From Rapana venosa (taxonomy: Eukaryota > Mollusca > Gastropoda > Neogastropoda > Muricidae): a stretch of 64,000 nucleotides of DNA. The DNA lies in NCBI GenBank assembly GCA_028751875.1, contig CM054134.1:50971793-51035792 (forward strand), in the 5' to 3' direction. Positions within the stretch are counted from its first letter, which is position 1. The number at the start of each line of letters is the position of its first letter. The notes beneath the pieces were generated by a model that worked only from the letters and a program-made list of their open reading frames with translations, was not told where the DNA came from and did not search any database. Both the position numbers and the translations under genes were made by a program. Of the stretch, positions 47,660-59,755 are shown piece by piece.

Positions 47660-50270
47660 CACATTTGATTACACAAAATTTTTGGGATTATATCAAGTTG
47701 TGGCTCCTGCGAAAAAATCTCTCACCAGGCGGGAAATTTCTGGGGGGTGTTATTGCTAGTGCGTGGATTTAGTTAAATTGTGAAGAAATTATGCTAGATT
47801 GTAATAAACAATTGCTTTAAAAATAAATAAAGTTTATTTAACTTGAAAAATTTTTCTTGCAGCTTCTATGTTGTCCGGAAGGAAGCCCTGTTTATTGAAA
47901 AGAGGTTAAAAAATGGAATTATTTTGAGGAAAACCCAAAAAATTTTTTAAATACTTTCAAAGGACCCCATGTATCTTATGATTAGGGGAGATTAAATGCG
48001 GGGACGGGTCTGAAAAAGCTGACCATGAAGAAATGACAAATTATTTAGAGTCTAAAATTTGATATATGGATGACGAAGTTGTGGGGTTTTCCCAAAAGGA
48101 GGGGTTAAAATTTAACTTTTTGGGTAAATCATTTTTAGTTTATGTTTATTTTTGAAAGGTTATTTTGAAGGGGGCTGTGAGGGAGAAAAGGGGGTAACAT
48201 ACTTTTTTTTTCCCTAAGGTTGAGTTTATCGATTATTTTCTTGTCCGTTCAAAATTTATCAATTTTCGTTTTTGTGCATGGAGACTGTGTTAAAATTCTG
48301 GCATCTTCCAGTTGAAAACAACAGGGAAAAGTCCCACGTTTGTACGAAACACGGATAAAGCAAAGATAAAAGGAAAATCATATGGTCGACAGTAATGCTG
48401 GGGAATACAAAAATAGCTGAACCTTTTGAATTTCTCGAAATATACAAAAGTTTTTAACTAAATTGCCGATGATAAATAAAGTGAAAATTTTTTGTAAATC
48501 CCTTATGTGGGCACTGCATCATGGTCCGAAAAGTTGGTGGAAAAAAAGGGAAATGTAAGACTGGTTTGATACTGAATCAAACAAAAGAAGCAAGAAGAAA
48601 GAGGTTACTAAAAAAAATTTCAGCGATGTCAACAAATCATGATAAATTAGAGGGAAAAAGGGGGTTATAACACAGCGCGAAAAGAATATGTCAAATTAAG
48701 GAAAACTAAAGAACGGGGAAAAATTTTTAAGAATTATTGGATAAAATGAAACATTCCTTTAAAGACGCCAAAAACATTTTTGGGCTAAATAGGTCGGAAC
48801 GAAATTATTGTATTAAAAATATCTTTCAAGAATGGTATGATCACTTTTACCACGTTTTAAACAGTCGATGATAGGGAAAAACAGTTGGGTATATTGTAAG
48901 GAAAAGATTAGAATTCGAACCTTGTTTAATGATCCTATCAAAGAAATGAAGTTATTGCCGGATCCAGCATTTAAAAACAAAAAAAATGCTGGGGCCAGAC
49001 AAAAAATAGGCGAAAATGCTAAAAACGCCCAATTGTTATTTCCCCTTCCCAATAACCTTCAACGATGTTTTTAAAGAGGTGCTTTTTTATAATCTTTTTT
49101 TTCCCTTTTCCCCCTCCTTTTTTTCAAAATTTTTTTTTCTTTTTTTAAAAATTTTAACTAAAAAAAAAAACTTGAAAACAAATTTTCCAAAAATTTATCT
49201 TTTTTTCCCCTTCTCTTTTTTTTTTTGCCTAAAAATTTTTTTTTCTTTTTTTTTCTCTTTCTTTCTGTTAATCTAATATTTTTTCTTTTGGCGAAAAGAT
49301 AAACGGAAATTATTATGGCACTAAGGGGGTAAAAATTTAAAAAATATTGATGTTACGGCGGATATGAAAATTAATATTTCGAAGCCCAAAAAGTAACACT
49401 GATATTAATCCCAAATTTTTTCTTTTTTTGTAAACGAAAATTTACCGTTGAATTAAAAAAAAAAAAGGAAACATGGTATTCAGTTTAACTCGGAGCAATG
49501 GAGGAATTTTTTTTTACTATTTCCCAGATATGATTTTCTTGTCTGACACGGTATAGGTTTAAAAACCCGCTAGATATATTAAAGGAAGAGGAGATCGCCT
49601 AGATTTATCGGTCAATATGGAAAAAAGAAAAATCATGATTTTTAGAAAAGGTGGAATTTACAGTGCGTGAAAAAAAGGTTTTTTGGAAATGCTGAAATGA
49701 AATCTTAATTTTTATAATACCTGGGAGCATTTTTAACGAAGCTAAGTTTGAATGTTCATGGCGGAAAAAGTTGCAAAAGGGAAAAAAGGTGTTAGAAATC
49801 TTAAAAAAGTTACGAAAACGAACGTAATTGTTCTTTATTTGGAATTGTTTGATGTTTAAATAGAACCTTTACTTACATAGCTCTGAAATTGGGGGTTACG
49901 TTAACCACAAAAAGAAAAAAAACATCATATGCATCAAACGTTTTTAAAAGCCCAATCCATTCGTCAAATCTGTACTATAGAGAAAGGGAAGATTCCTTTA
50001 AACACAGAACGTCGTTAATGTATTAAATACGGCTAAAATACTGAAACTTTCCCGGGGCAGTTTATGTAGGGAGTCTTATGACATGAGGTTATACAAATGG
50101 GCGGGTAAAAAATTGGGGTATCAAGTAAAAAGTTTTTATCAAACTGGTTTGGGAACGTTTTGGGTTTTCTCAGGAAGTAGGGGAGCGAGCATGGGTTTAT
50201 TTCTGAATTTTAAAGCAGACCTTTGTTCATTTAAACAAAATTTGGGACTCGGCTGGAAAATAAGATAAAA
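47660..50270 (+). mobile_element. Degenerate non-LTR retrotransposon, EN and RT
   Basis: Heavily frameshifted, but motif order is clear on the plus strand. EN: a SGGVI string (47740), LAASYVVPEGSP-like (47870), an LIGDFNARTG-like string one base out of frame (47983), and IDYFLV (48227). Linker: DWFDTESNKR (48560). RT: an LFNDPIKEMKLLPDPA helix followed by a KNKKNAGA motif (48920-49000), a DMIFLSDTV motif C region with the ADD damaged (49530), RLDLSVNMEK and IMIFRKGG-like (49595-49660), and YLGAFFT (49720). Clade not assigned; it is neither the RTE copy at 42370 nor the jockey-type element. Long T-runs at 49080-49280 fall where RT core motifs should be. Confidence 0.7.
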
Positions 50271-51067
50271 AACTGCTGGTTTTTTTGTTTAAGGGGCTTT
50301 TCAAGCTGAAAAGTATCTTTGAATAGTCATGACAAAGGCTCGACTAATTATGCAAGATTTCGCAAAACACCGGGTTCAATAAACAAAAAATGTTTTTAAA
50401 CCCGGGAAAGTCCCCACACAGTTCCCCTGCCCATGTGTGGCATATTCTTTTTGGGTAAGTGCATTTCCTGTTTCTTGTCAACAAATGTTCCTGCGTGAAA
50501 ACGTGGTTTCTCAACTAGAACTTTCCCCAAGGCAAGATATTTTTTCTATTTAGTCCGAAAAGATATATTTTGATCAAAACGGTTTCAAAGTTTATTGCTG
50601 AAGCACTGAAATTAAGACAATTTCGCTAAGTCCTTGCTAAAATTTTTGACAAACTAAAGAAAAATTTTATTTTGAAACTCCACATTTTGTGAAACACATA
50701 AAAAACATTTTTAATTACCCGTAGTCCCGCAAAAAATTTTTTGAAAATTTTACTACAATTCAATGGGGTCTAATATACATCTAGAATTTTTTTTCATTAT
50801 TTTAGTTTTTGCTTATTGGTTTTTAAATTGCTCATCCTTGTTATTACTTTGTGTTCATTTGAAATGATTTTGTACAGCTTAAAAAATCGTATCCCTTCAT
50901 AAAGCTCATTTTGGTTTTTTTTTGGGTTTTTGTTCGTTAAATGCATCATGGATTTTTCTTGTATTTATTTGTATTTACAAAAGAAAGTCGTGTATAACCC
51001 CCTTGTCAATAGGCCACTTTGGGCAATGACAATAAATTGGTCAAAGCGTCAAAGCGTCAAAGCGTCT

Positions 51068-51120
<53 letters not shown>

Positions 51121-51429
51121 GATTATGTTGTTGGTTACGCAACAGAACGATGGAATGGAAAACGAATAAACAAACAAACAAACAAACCCCACACAAAAAC
51201 ACAGGGAAGAGGAAATGAATACGTTCTGAAGATATTGGCTCTCTTAAGAGACTGCCAAACAAAGCCAGAAAAATATCTTAAATATAGGCTAACTTTGAAA
51301 AGACTGAAAAGAAAATCATGTAAAAAAGATGAGAGGCAGGGGTGAGGGGTGGAGAGGGGTGGTGGTGGAGGGCTTGATAAACAAACCAAAAAATTAAAAA
51401 ATCCCTGGGACAAGTGTTAGTCTGCATTC
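50271..51429. other. AT-rich non-coding DNA with one CT tract
   Basis: No gene. GCGTCAAA is repeated three times at 51045-51066, just before (CT)n at 51067-51118. Confidence 0.6.
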
Positions 51430-51554
51430 AATAGTAATGATGATAATAATGATACTACTTCTATTACTAGTACTGATGATAATGATGATGATGATGATGA
51501 TGATGATAATCATCATCATCATCATCATGTCAGATAACAACAACAACAACAATA

Positions 51555-51586
<32 letters not shown>

Positions 51587-51712
51587 GATGATGATGACAA
51601 CAATAACAACAACAATTATTATGATGCTATCACCACCACCACCACCACCACCAATAACAGCAACAACAATGATGATAATAATGAGAATAACAGCGACCAC
51701 CACAACAACAGC

Positions 51713-51758
<46 letters not shown>

Positions 51759-51795
51759 GCAGCAGCAGCAGAAACAACAACAAGAACAACAACAA
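51430..51795. repeat. Trinucleotide cluster (GAT, CAT, AAT, CAA, CAC, CAG)
   Basis: A mosaic of triplet repeats that keeps a three-base period for about 360 bases, so every frame is open and shows homopolymeric amino-acid runs. No start context or non-repeat domain supports a protein. Confidence 0.95.
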
Positions 51796-52022
51796 TAATT
51801 TTATGGCGCTGAATCTTGTAAAGAAAACAAATCAAAGTGGACTTGGCAGTAATTCAAAGATCAAATTGGAATTGAATAAAAACAAAGAGAGATGAAATGA
51901 AAACATAATACTTCTTTTGTTGTTGTAATCATTGTAATCAACAAATACGCCACTTTACTAGATAAAAAGAATGTGATTTTAATCTTTTAAAACAAAAGAA
52001 CACACACACACACACGTACACG

Positions 52023-52094
<72 letters not shown>

Positions 52095-52603
52095 ACGAAA
52101 CTTTTGTAACCTTACACTCTATTGCATAAAGTTAAGATGATAAACATGCCATGTGAAGCTATACATGCATGATTAACTGTGACTGTGCCTATCCAGAGCC
52201 ATGTATTTCAACCAACATTGTATTTGACACCAAAAAATGTTGTATGTTTATGAAATCATATCCTTATTTTTAACCCGAAAGTCCTATACATGCCATTCAC
52301 CTGTGTGTATGTGTGTGCCTCTGTGTGTGTGTGTGTGTGCGTGTGTGTGTGTGTGTGGTGTGTGTGTGTGTGTGTGCGTGTGTGTGTGTGTGTGAAATTA
52401 CGTAAGACTATTTGTTATCTTGACCACCAGGGTTTGTCTACAGGAAACCATCACTATATTGAAACAGTTTACACTGTACCAAGAAAACATGGATAATGTT
52501 CTTTTCCTATTACCTCTTCAGTCAAAGTCAAGCCATGGTTATTGGCTCCAGGGGGTCATCTATTATCCACCATTCTTCATCTCCTTACACACGCACACAC
52601 CAC

Positions 52604-52639
<36 letters not shown>

Positions 52640-52847
52640 CGGGCCTGCTAAGAGAGAGGGAACCCAAATTGTTTGGTTCATTTAAAAAAAAAAATTAAGG
52701 AATTTGACCTGAGACCTGGTTTGGCATAACTGACGCTGAAAGAATGTTCTTTTGCTATGTCATTTTATTTGTAAGATTCCTGAGTAACCATAAGCTTATT
52801 CCATCTTCTTTAAACAGACAGAGAGAGAGAGAGAGAGAGATGGAGAA

Positions 52848-52883
<36 letters not shown>
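51796..52883. other. Non-coding DNA with long CA/GT tracts
   Basis: CA at 52002-52093, GT at 52310-52396, CA at 52590-52637 and GA at 52817-52882. Unremarkable between. Confidence 0.8.
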
Positions 52884-52884
<1 letters not shown>

Positions 52885-53710
52885 TGTGTGTTAAGTATAC
52901 CATTGCGCTTGAGCACAAATATGACCTGTTTAGATTTCGGGTGGAAAAAAAAGAATGGTGGAAACTTGTTAAATCTTTCCTGAAAGGGAAATATACCCGC
53001 TCAAATGAAACCCAACCCATTTTCACTCAGCGATACAGTATTCTATGGAAACGAAGTAAAGGTTGGTATTTTCAGTACACATGTTAATTCACAGTCTACT
53101 CTTGTTAATGAAGGTGACTATTTGTCTGAAATCCTTTTCTCTGATTTTTGAAATAATAAGTGATATTCGCTGACTTCTAAAACTGAAGATGTTCCTAATT
53201 CGAGTATGAAGACAGCAACAGGACCTAACCTCATACACAGTCGACTATCTTTTCGCAAGGTTACCACGTACTATAGATCTCAACACTGGTCTTTTCTACA
53301 GAAATTTGAGTAGACAGAGATGTCCAACATTTTCTTTGTTTGAGATATATTATTGTCCCAGCGAAGTTAACCGATTTAGGGCCTGTAGACACAATTCATG
53401 CCACTTGAGTACCTCGGGCCACCCTGAAAATAGTACAATTCTTGAAACAACTGTGCCAGACCCGTACAAGCAGGAGAGTGTTGCACCAGCCTGAGTTCTA
53501 TTCCAAAATGTTGGGAAACAGCCAGTTAAAATCCTGTACCCACATGTGCTGCAGTCCTGCCCATTACACCAGACACTCTGAAAGAGGATCTGGCCTGACC
53601 CCACCACCCCAGTGGCCAAGAAGCTCTGTGGAGACTGGGAGGACCTGCAGCATACAGCTGCTTCGTCACAAGAGACCGCTATTCATCTGGCAAAAACACA
53701 CACAACACAC
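52884..53710 (+). mobile_element. Internally deleted jockey-like LINE fragment
   Basis: The left part (52884-53260) encodes WWKLVKSFLKGKY and FSTHVNSQSTLVNEGDYL, the linker before RT in jockey-type elements, then TATGPNLIHSRL, a form of the conserved K.A.GPD motif. The right part (53330-53700) matches the protein C-terminus: an FRACRHNSCHL string, HVLQSCPLHQTL, a WPDPT.PVAKKL string and EDLQHTAA. Catalytic RT motifs between them are absent, so about the whole palm is deleted. Small frameshifts are present in both parts. Confidence 0.65.
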
Positions 53711-54294
53711 ACACACGCCACACCACACACACACTCCTTACACAAGAAAGCATGAAGAGACATATGTCATATTATCACCAATCTTTTCTTCTGTTGCGTT
53801 GGTGAAGTTCTAGAGAGACGTGTACATAGAACTATCACATTCCTTCCTGTCAGCTGCAAACATTCTTTCTTCTCAGTGATTTTTTGTTTTTTACCCGGGT
53901 GATTCTGCAGAAAAGAATCAGCTGATTTATTCAACTCGTCAAGGTACTTGAGAGACTGTTGATACATTATTAGATAAGAGGCACCACACATAACTAGACA
54001 ACATCCATGTGTAAATCTAACATGGCCTATTTCCCTTGAGAAGAAGAAGAAGAAACTTTTGGGATGGAACTCCCCTGTTGGGAGGGGGTGGGGTGGGGGG
54101 CTGTCAGTATAAATAGAATCCCCACATTCTGGAAATTCTGTGCTAGAAATTTCCTCTTTTTATCACTCTCTTAGTTTCTGCCTTGTTCCTTTTCTTCCTG
54201 CCACCTCCTCCTTGTCTATTTTTTGCCTTCTTGGTCCATTCTCCTGCCTTTTTTTCCCCCAGAAAGACTTAATAAATAATTATTCTCTCTTATG
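53711..54294. other. Unassigned DNA
   Basis: No recognised gene. Contains a GAAGAAGAAGAAGAAA run at 54039-54054 and a G-run, then TC-rich sequence up to the start of the next LINE. Confidence 0.5.
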
Positions 54295-56000
54295 CCCAAG
54301 TCGCTGTCCAGATGGTGTATCACCTTGTCGTGGTGGGATGGCTTGCGTGCTTCAATGACCCCCAGAGCTATGTGGGCGGGGGCTTCGGCCTCTGGCAGGT
54401 TCAACCATGCTCAACAGGTCTGGGGGGGAGGAGCCAGACTAAACGATGCACCCTGGTCCTCCAGGTTGGGGGTTGTGCATTGGGCTAACGACCCATTCAC
54501 TTAAAAACCACTCTGTTACTGAAACTGCAACAATACCTCTTACGAGCGACATGGTTGGGGAAGAGTCCTCTCTGGTAGAGCCTATGACGTGTGCTGGTGA
54601 AAGCCTTCGGGAAGCCAGTGCACCGACAACTCTTTTAACAACCAAGTCAACAACCAGGATAGGGACCTGGAACATCAGAACCCTGTACGAAACCGGTAAA
54701 ACAGCACAGGTGAGTAGAGAAATGCACAGGTACAACCTAAAGACCTTGGCCTGTGCGAGACCAGATGGAATGGAACCGGCAGACAAAGCTTGCAAGTGGA
54801 GACACTATCATCTACTCTGGACAGGAAGAAGGCCAGCCCCACACACATGAGTAGCGCTGCTGATGATGACCTGAAGCAACGCAAGCACTGCTGTCTTGGA
54901 ACCAGTGTCACCACGGATCCTCACAGCACGTTTCAACTCAAAAGGCAGAAAGGTTACCATCATTCAGTGCTACGCTCCAACAATACAGCAGAGTTAGAAG
55001 ATAAAGAAAACTTCCTTCGAACAAGTACCATGACCATCATGGACAAAGCACCAAAGAGGGACCTAAAAATACTAATGGAGACATGAATGCCAAAGTGGGA
55101 CAGACAACACAAACAGAGAACTGATCATGGGCAGACATGGCACTGGAGAACAAAATGAAAACAGAGAACTTTTAACAGAATTTTGCATGTTTAACGACCT
55201 GGTCATTGGAGGCACCATCTTTCCTCACAAGAAAGTCCACAAGACCACATGGACTTCCCTCGATGGCAAGACAGAAAACCAGATTGACCACATCACCATC
55301 GGGCGAAAATGGAGAAGGAGCCTGCATGATGTCAGGGTGAAGCGCGGAGCAGATGCAGCATCAGACCATCATCTTGTTGTTGCCATCCTCAAGACCAAGC
55401 TCAAAGCCTACATCGATCCGGGCAGGAAGACCATCACACAAGTTCAATGTGCAAAGCCTGAAGGAAAGAGAAAAAATAGAAGAATTCAGGCTCGAACTGA
55501 GGAATAATTTCAGTGTGCTTTCCCAGCTGCCAGAGGAAACAGTCGAAGAGCAATGGCAGAGTCTGCGTGAGACCTGGAAGACAACATGCCAAACAGTACT
55601 GGGAAAGAAAACAAGAAAATACAAGGAGTGGCTGACAACAGAAACATGGGCACTGATCACCGAGAGAAAACAGCTGAAAGATCAGATCAACCAAACACAA
55701 GATCAAGGAAAGAAGCAGGAACTGCAAGCATGCTACTGGGACAAAAACCGGGCAGTAAAGAGAAATGCAAGAAGAGACAAGAGAAAATTCATTGAGGAAC
55801 TGACTCAGGAAGCAGAGACTGCAGCAGGCCAAGAAATATGAAGAGACTGTACGAGATCACGAGAACTCTCTCAGGAAAAAAAAACAAACCAGCTCCCTGT
55901 CAAAAAAAAGAAAGGAATACCATTCCAGGGGAGGACCAGAGAGCAAAAGGGGGAAGCCTTTAAAGAAAGCTCACAGAAAACCCGCACCACCCCTTTTTGA
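54295..56000 (+). mobile_element. RTE-clade LINE, 5' leader and endonuclease, cut by gap
   Basis: Begins with a long GC-rich leader (GATGGTGTATCACCTTGTCG, GTGGGCGGGGGCTTCGG, CAGGTTCAACCATGC), typical of RTE 5' ends. EN starts near 54657 with RIGTWNIRTLYETGKTAQVS. It continues with a frameshifted GDMNAKVG-like site near 55075, then an open frame 55127-55507 with FNDLVIGGTIFPHKKVHK, ENQIDHITIGRKWRRSL and DAASDHHLVVAIL. The linker is in another frame (55353-55841) with EEQWQSLRETW and TRKYKEWLTTETW. It is the same family and orientation as 42370-45408. RT lies in or beyond the gap and is not seen after it, so the 3' part is unknown. Confidence 0.9.
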
Positions 56001-56500
56001 NNNNNNNNNNNNNNNNNNNNNNNNNNNNNNNNNNNNNNNNNNNNNNNNNNNNNNNNNNNNNNNNNNNNNNNNNNNNNNNNNNNNNNNNNNNNNNNNNNNN
56101 NNNNNNNNNNNNNNNNNNNNNNNNNNNNNNNNNNNNNNNNNNNNNNNNNNNNNNNNNNNNNNNNNNNNNNNNNNNNNNNNNNNNNNNNNNNNNNNNNNNN
56201 NNNNNNNNNNNNNNNNNNNNNNNNNNNNNNNNNNNNNNNNNNNNNNNNNNNNNNNNNNNNNNNNNNNNNNNNNNNNNNNNNNNNNNNNNNNNNNNNNNNN
56301 NNNNNNNNNNNNNNNNNNNNNNNNNNNNNNNNNNNNNNNNNNNNNNNNNNNNNNNNNNNNNNNNNNNNNNNNNNNNNNNNNNNNNNNNNNNNNNNNNNNN
56401 NNNNNNNNNNNNNNNNNNNNNNNNNNNNNNNNNNNNNNNNNNNNNNNNNNNNNNNNNNNNNNNNNNNNNNNNNNNNNNNNNNNNNNNNNNNNNNNNNNNN
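56001..56500. other. 500-N scaffold gap
   Basis: Exactly 500 N. The left side ends inside the RTE linker region, the right side starts inside the GAGTAGGCCAT repeat family, so the true distance is unknown. Confidence 1.
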
Positions 56501-56690
56501 TTCTGCCAATTGGAAAAGTAGGCCATTGCATGCCGGTGGGAATGGATAGCAACATTTACAAAGCTGCATGCACTCTAATGTGTGTTTGTACACCGAAGTC
56601 GGAATGTGGCTACCTTAATGGTGGGCATTAACGGTCACATATGCAAAATCTCCCATTAGGTGAACCAGGAACTCTACCTGAGAAAATGAC
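56501..56690 (+). repeat. Composite of two dispersed repeats
   Basis: 56501-56575 matches the AAGTAGGCCATTGCATGCCGG to ACATTTACAAAGCTGCATGC part of the 14650 element. 56590-56680 carries the GAAGTCGGAATGTGGCTACC core of the SINE-like family at 3640. The two abut, as if they are adjacent parts of one larger repeat. Confidence 0.5.
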
Positions 56691-57895
56691 CTCCCCTTCC
56701 CTTCCCCTGAAAGAAGGGATCATTTCTTTTTGTAGTACCCTCTTTTTGAGTCTATGAACACTGAGGTAGAACACAATTAGTCTATATAAAAGCATATAAA
56801 ACATTTAAAGTTAATTATAGGAGACACCATACCAACATTAATCAAAATTAAACCATTACAGCCCATATCGGGATAATGTTATGTGCAGCTGCTTATCTCT
56901 CCTCCCCCCCCCCCCACCCCTATCCACAACCCCCCACCCCCACCCCCCATCACACACACACCTGTCCCTTCAGGTCACTGTCCTGTAGCCCAGACCATAC
57001 TACATCAGCAAAGCACCAGCCCCTGTCACATCCCACAGAAAGGTCTTTGTCATTCTCGTGTGCACAGTCACGCTCCCAAACAGCACGTGCAGCTGTGTGA
57101 AACAGTCACGGGAATAAAAGCTGCCGTTAATGTGGCAATAAATGGCACCTTTAATGGCCCTGTTTGTACCTATTAGGTCACGGTCTTGTCCCCAGTTTGG
57201 TCCTTTTGCGATTTCAAAAATAAAAAAAGAGGAAATTTAAAAAAAAGAGGGGTACAGGTCATTGCCATCTCAAGGTGTGACTTCATTGCTATCTATTTTT
57301 AGTTTTTGACCTGGCTGGAAGTTTTCGGGGTACACTGCACTGTAATATAAAAGATTAATCCCTCTATTATAACCTTTTCCCTCGTTTTAAAAGGGTTTTT
57401 TATTTCACGACTTTTTTGTTGTTGTTGTTTTCCTTCTTGATGACATTGTTGTTGAAGTTAGCTTTCTACTTTTAAAAGCTTCTGTTTTGTTGTTGAATTT
57501 ATGTGTGTGTGTGTGTTGTTGTTGTTGTTGTTGTAAATGGTAGTGTCAGTAGTGTTTTGATGTTGTTTTCTTAGTTTGTTTACTGTTTGGGAGTTTAGGG
57601 GTTTTTGTTAGATGTTTTGTTGATGTTGTTGGTGATGGGCTTTTTTGTTTTTTTGCTTTTTCTTTTAGGGGATGGGATGTCTTACCCCCTTTCTCCCTCC
57701 TTCATAACAAATGATTTTACTAATGGTCACAAGCCTCAACTTAAAGCAATACACATGTATGAAGTATTTGGTAACATATTCATCCTTTCTTATCACTGTT
57801 TATGATATTACAGTAAAATGAAAGTACATCGAAAGGTGTTCTCAAACTTCAATTCATTGTCTGAGCTTTCAAAAAAGGGAAGAACATGGACGGCA
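56691..57895. other. Non-coding, single-copy-looking DNA
   Basis: C-rich at 56904-56950, TTG-rich at 57415-57540. A 97-codon frame at 56883-57176 has no recognisable motif and starts in a proline/C-run repeat. No gene called. Confidence 0.5.
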
Positions 57896-57899
57896 GTTG

Positions 57900-57927
57900 T
57901 GACGTCATGCTTGACGTCATCATGACG
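57900..57927. promoter_or_regulatory. Two palindromic CRE-like octamers and a half-site
   Basis: TGACGTCA occurs at 57900-57907 and 57912-57919, followed by a TGACG half-site at 57923-57927. These are consensus CREB/ATF sites. Spacing is 12 bases. No nearby transcription unit is visible, so function is unproven. Confidence 0.4.
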
Positions 57928-58099
57928 CTTCCAAAGGCCTGTGGAAAATTTGTTTTCAGGATAGGAACATCTCCCATTTATTCTAAAAAATATAGAGGCT
58001 GCCCTGTTACTTAATTTTGAGAGGAAAAAAGTTTTCCTTGAAGTCTTGCAACCATTTACTTTTGCCTCTCCTTCAACTGAATATGAGTATCATAAAAGG

Positions 58100-58210
58100 T
58101 CTATCCCCGAAGTTGGAATGCAGATACCTAAATGATGGTAGCATACAGGGTAGCATACACCAAAAATTTTACAATTGGTAAACCCCAGAGCTTTAGCAGA
58201 GGAACGAGAG
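58100..58210 (+). repeat. SINE-like repeat fragment
   Basis: CCCCGAAGTTGGAATGCAGA followed by a TGGTAGCATACAGGG-like segment and AATTGGTAAACCCCAGAGCT resembles 56590-56690 in order, with changes. Confidence 0.45.
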
Positions 58211-58313
58211 AGAGAAAAATAAACACCAAACCCTTTGTACAATCAAGCAGTAAAGATGTGTTTTCACTTGCAAGCTTTTAGGATTCTCCCGTTCCCTTTA
58301 TCACCTAAGACTT

Positions 58314-58790
58314 ATGATGGTGATGATGATGATGATGATGATGATGATGGTAGTGGTGGTGATGATGATGATGATGGTGGTGGTGGTAGTGGTGATGATG
58401 ATGATGGTGGTAGTGGTGATGATGGTGGTGGTGGTGGTGGTGATGATGGATGGTGGTGGTGTGTGGTGGTGGTGGTGGTGGTGGTGGTGGTGGTGGTGGT
58501 GGTGGATGATGATGGCGGTGGTGTTGACAGTGGTGATGATGATGATGGTGGTGGTGGTGGTTATGATGGTGGTAATTATGGTGATGGGAATGATGTTGGT
58601 GGTGATAATGATGATGGTGGTGGTAGTGACGATGATGATGATGGTGGTGGTGGTTATGATGGTGGTAATTATGGTGATGGGAATGATGTTGGTGGTGATG
58701 ATGATGATGGTGGTGGTGGTGGTGTTGGTTATGATGGTGGTAATTATGATGATGGGAATGACGCTGCTGGTGATGGCGGGGATGCATCAC
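58314..58790. repeat. GAT/GGT trinucleotide satellite with higher-order unit
   Basis: Triplets GAT, GGT and GTG. From 58530 a larger unit of about 110 bases is repeated, each containing GGTTATGATGGTGGTAATTA and GATGGGAATGA (near 58560, 58651 and 58728). Open frames of 164-188 codons (Asp/Gly, Met/Val or His-rich) are translated repeat. Confidence 0.95.
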
Positions 58791-59755
58791 ACCACACGTA
58801 GTCCCTGACCTCCTCTCCCCCCTTCCTTCCCCCTGACTGACCCCAGCCAGTGCTCTCAGCGGCAAACAAACTCAGTGACCTAGGACTCACTGTCCATAGC
58901 AAGTGACAGGCAGGTGGGGATTTGACAGTCCCCTGCCTGATGTACCCCAGCAACGACACCCCAGGGTTCCAAATAAAAAAATTTTTAATCGAGTTTCCTG
59001 TGTCCTTTGTCCAAGGTTACTTTGATTTTTCTGTCGATAAGAACTCCTTCCCTTGGCTCTCTTGGGACACACACCACCCACCTTCTCCCCTCTCTCTCCG
59101 CTTTTCCTCCATTCCTCTGGGTTCTTTGACTCCTTTTCCGGGGCCCCACCCTTGACCCCTCTGTCTAAAATCCTGTTTGTGATATATATAAAAATGTAAG
59201 AAATAAAAGAAACCCTTTTTTTAAAAATTCAGTTTCACACCAACTGTCCATACCTCATTATTGTCCAGCCACTTCCCCCCTCCCCCACCCCCAACGCCAC
59301 CCACCACTCACCCACCCACCACTCACCCACCCACACACACACACATACACTTCATTTCTGTTTCCTGCATAGAGGGGTGGTTGGGGTTTTTTTTAAACTG
59401 TCCCCTTGCACGGTTATGCACTACTGCGGTACCAGCAGACTTTTTTTCACCTATGTCCACCACCCACCCACCCTCCTACGTGGACAAAGCCTGTGGCGAC
59501 AGGTTGCAGCCAAAATAAACAAAAAACTGTTGGCCGAGTGACCGCTGGCTGACCTCGTGCCTGACCTCAGCCCCAGGTTGTTTTTCTGACACCCAAAGGT
59601 CGCGGGCTTAATGTGGTTTAGTCAGTCACCGCTGTCAGCGCCGCTCATGCGCCACTGATACACACACACACACCTGCACCACCAGCCTTGTTCGGCCCAC
59701 ACCATTCTACCTGGCTTGCCAACTCAACATACAGTAACTTGGGCTAAAGGTCCTT
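58791..59755. other. Non-coding DNA, CT/C-rich patches
   Basis: No gene recognised. C-rich repeats with ACCCACCC and CA at 59275-59345; moderately GC-rich, CpG-containing part at 59515-59660. Confidence 0.5.

Noticed and set aside
51394..51895. Asn-rich and Ile/Val-rich frames over 100-150 codons
   Set aside because: Translated AAT/CAA/GAT triplet mosaic on both strands.
55871..56593. Frames across the second gap
   Set aside because: Open only because N is not read as a stop.
58235..58865. Open frames of 164-188 codons rich in Asp/Gly, Met/Val or His
   Set aside because: They are translations of a GAT/GGT triplet satellite in three frames; any triplet repeat lacking stop triplets stays open. 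No non-repeat domain.
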